A stretch of DNA of 35,894 bases from Gulosibacter sp. 10 (lineage in GTDB: Bacteria; Actinomycetota; Actinomycetes; Actinomycetales; Microbacteriaceae): contig NZ_FUIC01000023.1 in assembly GCF_900163695.1 (NCBI RefSeq), forward strand, positions 1-35,894, written 5' to 3'. Positions 28,475-34,573 of this stretch are shown here, in pieces. Under the pieces are notes generated by a model. The model was not told the DNA's origin. It saw only the letters and a list, made by a program, of their open reading frames with translations, and searched no databases. Position 1 is the stretch's first letter, and each line of letters opens with the position of its first letter. Both the position numbers and the translations under genes were made by a program.

Positions 28475-31389
28475 GCGGCCCTCTCGGCGCGCTCGGGCCG
28501 TGGCGCGCCGTGCTGAGGCTCGCGCGCCGCGATGCGCGGCGGCACCTGCTGCGCACCGTGCTCGCCTCGCTGCTCATCGCGCTGCCCATCGCGGCGCTCG
28601 TGCTGTTCGCGACGCTCACGAGCGACACCGCGCCGAGCCGGGAGCAGGCGCTCGCCGGCATCCCGGCGGGCGCGCAGGCCGTGCTCACCTCGACCGCGCT
28701 GCCGCGCGAGGCGCCGCCCTTCCCGCAGCTGCCCGAGGGCCCCGGCGGCCCCTGGATGGACGACCCGGAGATCGTCCCCGCCGACGCCGGGGAGCTCGCC
28801 GCGCTGCTCGATCCCGAGGCCGAGCTGCTCGAGTACTGGCTGTCGCCGGAGCTCATCCTCTCCCCCGAGCTGGGGCTCGCCCCGGGCGAGCAGCGCGATG
28901 CCGGGGAGGGCGCGGCGATGCTCGACTCCGTCGACTTCGCGGCGATGAGCACCGTGACCCTCCACGAGGCCGAGCCCGGGGCGCTGCCGATGCTCGCGCC
29001 CGACCCCGTCGAGGGCAGGCTCCCCGCCGACCCGACCGAGCTCCTGATCGGCGAGGCCCTGGCGGACCGTCTCGGCGTCGGGCCCGGCGACGCCCTGGGG
29101 CTGCTCGCGCCGCCGGACCACGGGTGGCGCAGCACGGAGGGCAACACCATGGCGGCGATGCAGGACTCCGAGCGCGGGTACACGGTGGTCGGCATCGCCG
29201 CGCACGCCGGCGACCGGGTCTGGGCGAGCGCGGGGTGGCTCGCCTCGCTCGCGGCGGCGCATCCCGAGGGCATCCAGCGGCACTGGCTCGTGACGGGCGA
29301 CGCGCCGGTCACCTGGGAGCAGGCGCAGCGCCTCAACGGCCTCCAGGCCTTCGCGGTGTCCCGCCACGTGCTCGAGCACTACCCCGACGCCTCCCTGCTC
29401 TACCCCGTGGAGCTCGACCCCGGGGTCGCGCTCGAGCGGACCATCGGGATCCTCGCCGCGACGCTCGGCGGGGCGCTGCTGGTCCTCTTCCTCGTCACGC
29501 CGGCGTTCGCGGTCTCGGCCGAGCAGGCCCGCCGCGCGCTCGGCCTCGCCTCGGCCGTGGGCGCCTCGCCCCGGGACCTGCGCCGCACCATCCTCGCGCA
29601 GGGGATCGTGCTCGGCGCGGGCAGCGGGATCCTCGGTGCGGCCGCGGGGTTCGCCGGCTCGCTCGGCCTCGCCGCGTGGCTGGATTCGCTCGCCGCCGAC
29701 GGCGTCGATCCGGAGCACGGGCTCGCGGCGACGCTCGCCCACTACCCGTGGTGGGCGCTGCCGCTCGGCGTGCTCATCGCCCTCGTGCTGGGCGCCCTCG
29801 CGGCGCTGCCTCCCGCCCGGACGGCGGCGAGGCTCGTGCCCGTGGATGCGCTGCGGGACCGCGCGCCGGCGCCGGCCCGGCGCCGCGGCGGGATCCTCGC
29901 CCGCTTCCTCGGACCGGTGCTGCTGCTCGCGTCGGCCGGGCTCGCGTGGGGCCTGCTCGCCCTCCCTCCCGAGGGCTCGGCGGCGCTGCTCGGGCCGGCC
30001 ATCGCCCTCGTGCTCGTCATGGCCGCGCTGGGCGCCGTGCTCGCCGTCCGCGCCGCGATCGCCTGGCTCGGCTCCCGCGGCGCACGCGCCCGCCCCGCGC
30101 TCCGCCTCGCGCTGCGCGACGCGGCCGACCATCCCTCCCGCACCGTCCCCGCCGCGCTCGGCGTGCTGTTCGCCATCGCCGCCGCCTCGTTCTCCATCCT
30201 CTACACCGGCTCCCTGGTCGCCAACGGCCGCGACGAGGGATCGACCCTCGACTGGGACGGCACCTTCATGGTGTCCCCGCAGGCCGGGGTGAGCGACGAG
30301 TTCGATCGGCTGCTCGCGACGTCGGCGGTCGAGGAGCTCCGCGGGCGCCTGCCGCAGATCACCGGGAGCGAGCCCGTCTTCGAGATCCCCGCGGACTCGC
30401 CGCTGTCGCTGCAGCCGCTTCCGCCGGAGGGGCGCGAGTGCCCGCCGGGGCAGGGCATCCACGCGGCCTCGGCGAACGACCCGGAGGCGCCGCTGCGGTG
30501 CGCCGACCAGGACTCGCGCGCGGTGTTCTCTCCGGGATTCCGGTTCGGCGGGCTCTCCTCGAGCGGGAACACGATGCTGTTCACCGGCGATGCCCTGCGC
30601 GCGACGCGGCTGCCGGGCGCCGAGGAGGCCGCGGCGACGCTCGAGGCGGGCGGAGCGGTGGTGAACAACGCGGCGCTCATCGACGCCGACGGCTACGTGC
30701 GCGTCACGGTGGACCCCGACCTCTTCGCCGACCCCGACGACGCGGAGCGGGTCGTGCGGCTGCCGGCCGTGTTCCTGCAAGGCGCGGGCGCCCCGTTCCT
30801 CATCGCGCCCGACACGGCGCAGGCGCTCGGGGTCGAGACGGCGCACTACCTGGGCGAGCTCGTGACCGTCTCGAGCCCGCTGAGCGAGGACGAGCTGCGG
30901 GGCCTCGACGCCGGCGAGACCTTCTCCTCCCTCGTCCTGCTGCAGATCCCCGACGCGCAGGGGCCGCTCACCACCGCGCTCGACCGCACGGCGGCGGCCA
31001 TGGTCTGGGCGCCCATCGCGCTCTTCGCCGGGGTGGCGATCGTGTCCGCGACCGTCGCGGTCCTGCTGTCGGCCACGCAGGGCCGGCGCGATGCGATCAC
31101 GATGCACTCGGTCGGCGCGGATCGCGGGTTCCTGACGCGCCTGAGCCTGGCCCGCGCCGCGGTCATCCTGGCCGTGGGCGTGCCCGCGGGCCTCGCCGCG
31201 GGGCTCGGGCTCGGCGCCTACCTCGTGGCCTGGAACCGCCGGCTCGAGGCCAGCGGGCCCTGGCTCGACACCGTGCCGGTCTGGGAGGCGCAGGCGGGCC
31301 TGGCACTGGCCGTGGTCCTCGCGGCATCGGCTGCGGCGCTGCTGTTCGCAAGGCCGCCGCGCCGCTTCGACCATCGTCGCCTCGACTGA
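28471..31389 (+). CDS. ABC transporter permease, FtsX-like, double-module
   Basis: 972-aa membrane component of the ABC system. A first helix (~27-50) is followed by a ~270-residue extracytoplasmic domain, then three helices (~325-350, 370-400, 425-450) of the first FtsX core. A second module has further helices (~475-520), DHPSRTVPAALGVLFAIAAASF near 556, another ~270-residue external domain and a final three-helix FtsX core (~840-865, 890-920, 945-965). Two repeats of TM1-large domain-TM2-4 in one chain give a complete permease. I chose the ATG at 28471, overlapping the ATPase stop (ATGA), over an ATG nine bases earlier. Substrate unknown; control by PadR suggests a response to a toxic compound. 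Confidence 0.88.
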   Translation: MSGPLGALGPWRAVLRLARRDARRHLLRTVLASLLIALPIAALVLFATLTSDTAPSREQALAGIPAGAQAVLTSTALPREAPPFPQLPEGPGGPWMDDPEIVPADAGELAALLDPEAELLEYWLSPELILSPELGLAPGEQRDAGEGAAMLDSVDFAAMSTVTLHEAEPGALPMLAPDPVEGRLPADPTELLIGEALADRLGVGPGDALGLLAPPDHGWRSTEGNTMAAMQDSERGYTVVGIAAHAGDRVWASAGWLASLAAAHPEGIQRHWLVTGDAPVTWEQAQRLNGLQAFAVSRHVLEHYPDASLLYPVELDPGVALERTIGILAATLGGALLVLFLVTPAFAVSAEQARRALGLASAVGASPRDLRRTILAQGIVLGAGSGILGAAAGFAGSLGLAAWLDSLAADGVDPEHGLAATLAHYPWWALPLGVLIALVLGALAALPPARTAARLVPVDALRDRAPAPARRRGGILARFLGPVLLLASAGLAWGLLALPPEGSAALLGPAIALVLVMAALGAVLAVRAAIAWLGSRGARARPALRLALRDAADHPSRTVPAALGVLFAIAAASFSILYTGSLVANGRDEGSTLDWDGTFMVSPQAGVSDEFDRLLATSAVEELRGRLPQITGSEPVFEIPADSPLSLQPLPPEGRECPPGQGIHAASANDPEAPLRCADQDSRAVFSPGFRFGGLSSSGNTMLFTGDALRATRLPGAEEAAATLEAGGAVVNNAALIDADGYVRVTVDPDLFADPDDAERVVRLPAVFLQGAGAPFLIAPDTAQALGVETAHYLGELVTVSSPLSEDELRGLDAGETFSSLVLLQIPDAQGPLTTALDRTAAAMVWAPIALFAGVAIVSATVAVLLSATQGRRDAITMHSVGADRGFLTRLSLARAAVILAVGVPAGLAAGLGLGAYLVAWNRRLEASGPWLDTVPVWEAQAGLALAVVLAASAAALLFARPPRRFDHRRLD

Positions 31390-31417
31390 GGCGGGGCGGG
31401 GCTGGGCGGCCTCTGCT

Positions 31418-31443
31418 GTCCGGCCGATCGCTGCCGGCCGGAC
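31418..31443. terminator. Hairpin between convergent permease and ATPase-LuxR genes
   Basis: GTCCGGCCG (31418-31426) pairs perfectly with CGGCCGGAC (31435-31443) across an 8-nt loop, between two convergent stops. A bidirectional terminator is likely; no T-tract is present. Confidence 0.6.
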
Positions 31444-31497
31444 GCTGCCGGACTGCTGGGCAGCCGGGCGAGCCGCGTCGCCGAGCGGCCGCCGCCG

Positions 31498-32754
31498 TCA
31501 GCGGGTCAGCGCGACCAGCTCCGCCCGGGTCTTCGCGCCGAGCTTGCGCAGGAGGCTCGCGACGTGGAACTTCACGGTGTGCTCGGAGATCCCGAGCGTC
31601 GTCGCGATGCCCTGGTTGCGGGCGCCGGTGGCGACGAGCTGCAGCACCTCCCGCTCCCGGACGGTGAGCCGCGCGGCGGGTGCGGCGCCCGGCGCTGCGC
31701 CCTGCTGGTCGAGCGGGATGGTGATGGCGATCTCGGCGCCCCAGCCGCTCGTGGCGGTCGCCTCGCACGTGCCCGCGAGCGCGTGCGTGCGCTCGGCGAC
31801 CGGGGCGAGGTAGCCCTCCGACTCGTGCCGCTCGCCGTCGCCGTTGTCCCGGATATTCATGAGCAGGTGCTCGCCGTCGCAGCCCCACTCCACGCGCATC
31901 CGCGTCACGTCGGGACGGTCGACGAGCGCGAGCGCCACGCTCCGGACGATCCACCGCGCGGCGTGCGCGATCTCGCCGGGCAGCGCCCGGCCGTCGGCCG
32001 GCGGCGGCACCAGGTCGAGCTCGAGCCCGCCGAGCCGAGCCACGGGCTGCAGATCCTGCCGCAGCGCGGTGAAGGCGCCGGCCACGGGCTCGACCGTGAG
32101 CGCTCGGTCGCGCTGCACGGCCTCCCGCGCGGCGCCCAGCGCCCTCGACGCGATCTCGATGGCGGCGTCCCGCGCGGCCGCGTCCTCGAGCCGCCGGGAG
32201 CGCAGCGTCGCGAGCAGGGACTCGAGCGCGGTGGTGTGGCTGTCCGCGAGTTCCTGGACCGCGCGGCTGCGGGCCGTGGAGATCGAGCGCGTCTCGGCGA
32301 GGTACGACGGCGAGGCGCCCCGCACCTGATGCTGGATGGTCCAGTCCGCGATCGCCCAGCAGCGCTCGACGAGCCGCGTCCCCGCGGCGTCGAGCTCGCC
32401 CGGCTCGACGAGCACGAGCAGCGCGCCGTTCGGCGAGGACCACGTGCGCACGCGCCGCTCCTGGCCGCCGATGACGGCGCGGCGCTCCCCGCCCGCGTGC
32501 TCCGCGTCGGTCAGATCGCGCAGGCGGATGAGCTCCTCGATGGTCACGCGGTCGACGATCTCCGCGGAGCCCGCCTTCTTCGTCGGGCGGCCCGTGCAGA
32601 CGAGCGTGAAGATGAGCAGCGCCTCGTGCACGGCGCGCGGCCGGACCGCCGAGGACAGGCGCTCGGCGATCTCGAGCAGCGAGGCGGATACGAGCGCTTC
32701 CGCCTGCGCGAGCGCCCCGTCGACCTGCTCCGCGAGATCCTCGTCCTGCTCCAT
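31498..32754 (-). CDS. Regulator combining histidine-kinase-like ATPase domain with LuxR helix-turn-helix
   Basis: 418-aa soluble protein. The N-terminal ~140 residues may be a GAF-like sensor (not certain). A helical region follows (~165-210: ELADSHTTALESLLATLRS) that resembles a histidine-kinase dimerisation helix. Then comes an ATPase-like domain (~215-340) with a degenerate N region, a G1-type IRDNGDG motif and SGWGAEIAITIPL at its end. The C-terminus (~355-418) is a LuxR helix-turn-helix: LTVREREVLQLVATGARNQ, split as LTVREREVLQL and GISEHTVKFHVASLLRKLGA. No receiver domain and no membrane helix are seen, so it may bind ATP or a ligand and act on DNA directly. It diverges from hxlB-hxlA by 78 bp and is their likely regulator. 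TAGGCT plus 6 nt precedes the ATG (leaderless). Confidence 0.75.
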   Translation of the reverse strand: MEQDEDLAEQVDGALAQAEALVSASLLEIAERLSSAVRPRAVHEALLIFTLVCTGRPTKKAGSAEIVDRVTIEELIRLRDLTDAEHAGGERRAVIGGQERRVRTWSSPNGALLVLVEPGELDAAGTRLVERCWAIADWTIQHQVRGASPSYLAETRSISTARSRAVQELADSHTTALESLLATLRSRRLEDAAARDAAIEIASRALGAAREAVQRDRALTVEPVAGAFTALRQDLQPVARLGGLELDLVPPPADGRALPGEIAHAARWIVRSVALALVDRPDVTRMRVEWGCDGEHLLMNIRDNGDGERHESEGYLAPVAERTHALAGTCEATATSGWGAEIAITIPLDQQGAAPGAAPAARLTVREREVLQLVATGARNQGIATTLGISEHTVKFHVASLLRKLGAKTRAELVALTR

Positions 32755-32832
32755 CCACCTAGCCTAACGACTAGGCAGGTCCGTCCCTGCGGGGAGCGGT
32801 GCGCGCGTCGCGGCTCGCGAACACTGGTGGTC
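32755..32832. promoter_or_regulatory. Divergent promoter between ATPase-LuxR regulator and hxlB
   Basis: The 78-bp region contains GCCTA-N5-TAGGC (32762-32776), which overlaps the regulator's TAGGCT -10 box, and GCAGG-N6-CCTGC (32775-32790), sharing two bases with the first dyad. On the plus side AACACT at 32820-32825 is followed by 7 nt and the ATG of hxlB, a weak leaderless candidate with GGTGG also close by. The dyads are candidate sites of the LuxR-type domain. Confidence 0.5.
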
Positions 32833-33402
32833 ATGTCCCACACGATCTCTCTCGACCACCGGCTCCCGAGCATCCTCGCGGAGCTCTCGACCGCGGGCTC
32901 GGGCGTGCGCGCGGAGCCCGACGAGGCCGCCGTATACGACGCGATCACCGGCGCCGGCCGCATCTTCGTGCTCGGCGCCGGGCGCTCGGGCCTCGCGCTG
33001 CGGATGACGGCGATGCGGCTCATGCACCTCGGCCTCGACGTGAGCGTCGTCGGCGAGGTCACCGCGCCCGCGATCCGGCGCGGCGACCTCCTGCTCGTTG
33101 CGAGCGGCTCCGGCCGCACCGCGGGCATCCTGCGCGCCGCCGAGAACGCCGAGGAGGCAGGCGCGCGGATCCTCGCCATCACCACCGATCCCGACTCGCC
33201 TCTCGCCGGGCTCGCCGATGCGCGCATCCTCGTGCCCGCGCCGCAGAAGCAGGACCACTCCGGCGTCGCCTCGGAGCAGTACGCCGGCAGCCTGTTCGAG
33301 CAGACCCTCGTGCTGCTCGGCGACGCCCTCTTCCACGAGCTCTGGCAGCGCTCGGGCGCTCCGGCCGAGGAGCTGTGGACGAGGCACTCGAATCTCGAGT
33401 AG
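32833..33402 (+). CDS. hxlB: 6-phospho-3-hexuloisomerase (PHI)
   Basis: 189-aa sugar-phosphate isomerase with a SIS domain, converting D-arabino-3-hexulose 6-phosphate to fructose 6-phosphate in the ribulose monophosphate pathway. Seen: IFVLGAGRSGLALRMTAMRLMHLG (as IFVLGAGRSG at ~44-53 and AMRLMHLG), a phosphate-binding SGSGRT (~94-99), and QKQDHSGVASEQYAGSLFEQ (split QKQDHS and QYAGSLFEQ), the PHI-specific segment with the catalytic Glu and His expected there. Directly upstream of hexulose-6-phosphate synthase (83 bp gap), which settles the assignment. The order hxlB-hxlA is reversed from Bacillus subtilis. Probable role: formaldehyde fixation/detoxification or pentose phosphate supply. Confidence 0.93.
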   Translation: MSHTISLDHRLPSILAELSTAGSGVRAEPDEAAVYDAITGAGRIFVLGAGRSGLALRMTAMRLMHLGLDVSVVGEVTAPAIRRGDLLLVASGSGRTAGILRAAENAEEAGARILAITTDPDSPLAGLADARILVPAPQKQDHSGVASEQYAGSLFEQTLVLLGDALFHELWQRSGAPAEELWTRHSNLE

Positions 33403-33485
33403 CCGGCCGGCGGCTCCCGCCTCCGCCCGAATCACCCGATCCCCCGCAACCACCGAAGCAATCGAAGAAGAAAGCAGGTACTCCC

Positions 33486-34133
33486 ATGCAGCTCCAGGTC
33501 GCAATGGACGTGCTCACCACCGAGGCGGCTCTCGAGCTCGCCGGCAAGGTCGCGCCGCACGTCGAGATCCTCGAACTCGGCACCCCGCTCGTCAAGAGCG
33601 AGGGCCTCGCCGCGATCACCGCGGTGAAGCGCGCGCACCCCGACAAGATCGTGCTCGCCGATCTCAAGACGATGGATGCCGGCGAGCTCGAGGCCGACAT
33701 CGCCTTCACCGCCGGCGCCGGCCTCGTGACGGTGCTCGGCGTCGCCGGGGACTCGACCATCAGCGGCGCCGTCGCGGCGGCGAAGAAGCACGGCAAGGGC
33801 GTCGTGGTCGACCTCATCGGCGTGGCCGACAAGGCGCGGCGCGCGAAGGAGGCGGTCGCCCTCGGCGCCGACTTCGTCGAGGTGCATGCGGGCCTCGACG
33901 AGCAGGCCGAGGAGGGCTTCAGCTTCCAGACCCTGCTCGACGCCGGGCGCGAGGCGGGCGTGCCGTTCTCGATCGCGGGCGGCGTGCGGCTCGACACCAT
34001 CGGCCAGGTGCAGGATGCGGGCGCCCGCGTCGCCGTCGTCGGCGGCGCCATCTACGGCGCCGAGGATCCGACGCAGGCCGCGGCGGACCTCCGCGCCGCG
34101 ATCGACGCGAAGACGCCGACCGGCGTGCGCTGA
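33486..34133 (+). CDS. hxlA: 3-hexulose-6-phosphate synthase (HPS)
   Basis: 215-aa (beta/alpha)8 enzyme of the orotidine-monophosphate-decarboxylase superfamily that condenses formaldehyde with ribulose 5-phosphate. Markers: LQVAMDVL at the N-terminus, HVEILELGTPLVKSEG (residues ~25-40), the Mg2+/catalytic DLKTMDAGELEAD motif (~59-71; DxKxxD), VHAGLDEQAEEG, and SIAGGVRLDTI for the phosphate site. The family hallmark DxKxxD appears as DLKTMD. Start ATG at 33486 with AGAAAGCAGG upstream. A large hairpin begins 13 bp after the stop. With hxlB it provides both unique enzymes of the ribulose monophosphate pathway. Confidence 0.95.
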   Translation: MQLQVAMDVLTTEAALELAGKVAPHVEILELGTPLVKSEGLAAITAVKRAHPDKIVLADLKTMDAGELEADIAFTAGAGLVTVLGVAGDSTISGAVAAAKKHGKGVVVDLIGVADKARRAKEAVALGADFVEVHAGLDEQAEEGFSFQTLLDAGREAGVPFSIAGGVRLDTIGQVQDAGARVAVVGGAIYGAEDPTQAAADLRAAIDAKTPTGVR

Positions 34134-34146
34134 CCCCCGTCCCGCT

Positions 34147-34204
34147 CGCCCCGCCCCGTTCCCGGTTACGCCGTTTGGCGCGGTCTCGGGAGCGGGGCGG
34201 GGCG
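34147..34204 (+). terminator. 18-bp-stem hairpin terminator after hxlA
   Basis: Bases 34147-34164 pair with 34187-34204 over 18 positions with a single T-G wobble. The 22-nt loop contains a smaller stem, CGCC-GTTT-GGCG. It lies 13 bp after the hxlA stop and directly abuts the 8-bp repeat tract. Two-tier form as after the aminotransferase gene. Confidence 0.75.
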
Positions 34205-34207
34205 CTT

Positions 34208-34319
34208 CTGTGCGCCTGTGTGTCTGCGCGTCTGCGCGTCTGTGTGCCTGCGCGTCTGTGTGCCTGCGCGTCTGCATGCCTGTGCGGCTGTGCGTCTGCA
34301 CGGCTGTACGCCTGCGCGG
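34208..34319. repeat. 8-bp tandem repeat tract, 14 units of CTGYRYGB type
   Basis: Fourteen consecutive 8-mers beginning with CTG (CTGTGCGC, CTGTGTGT, CTGCGCGT and so on) run without a break in period. Variation is almost only C/T at alternate positions, so purine and pyrimidine alternate through most of the tract, a composition able to adopt left-handed Z-DNA. The tract is non-coding on the plus strand; peptides read from it on either strand are period artefacts. Confidence 0.85.
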
Positions 34320-34573
34320 TCGGGGATGTCGGTGGGTCGTGTTCTACTTCGGACATGAGGTTGAATCCGCAGTTGCCTTCCCCGAAGCACGCCGGGATGC
34401 CAACCGGCAAGCGCCCCGGGGACAGCTGCACGGTGATGACTGCACGGGCAGGAAAACACGGGATGAAAACCACTGCGGAGTTATCCACAACTCGAAGAAA
34501 CCAGCGACCCGCGTAGTAGAATGAATGCACGAATACCGCAGGCAACTAGACCGTATGCGAAGGGGGTGGGACG
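34320..34573 (+). other. Upstream region of DUF222 gene with DnaA box
   Basis: This is the rest of a 440-bp gene-free stretch (34134-34573); the first part holds the hairpin and the 8-bp repeat. Here I see a consensus DnaA box TTATCCACA at 34481-34489 inside the dyad GAGTT-N6-AACTC (34479-34494), a -10-like TAGAAT at 34517-34522, and AGGGGG at 34561-34566 before the ATG. Composition is clearly lower in GC than elsewhere. No small ORF is convincing. Confidence 0.5.

Noticed and set aside
28396-31374. 992-codon minus-strand frame opposite the FtsX-like permease
   Set aside because: Arg/Glu/Gly/His-rich with no domain; the plus frame has membrane helices and coupled neighbours.
33475-33485. Leaderless promoter before hxlA (GGTACTCCC)
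   Set aside because: TACTCC lacks the final T and lies too close to the ATG; an upstream purine-rich ribosome site and the operon context explain the start better.
33486-34133. Orotidine 5'-phosphate decarboxylase for the hxlA gene
   Set aside because: Same superfamily and DxKxxD motif, but the adjoining 6-phospho-3-hexuloisomerase gene and the LELGTPLVKSEG segment fit hexulose-6-phosphate synthase.
33432-34459. Minus-strand frames with ADAQTHRR-like repeats over the 8-bp tract
   Set aside because: Three frames all produce similar repeats because 8 bp times 3 gives a 24-bp codon period; they lack a ribosome site and lie antisense to hxlA.
34481-34489. Replication origin because of the DnaA box
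   Set aside because: Only one box, no AT-rich unwinding region, and no dnaA, dnaN or parAB genes in the window.
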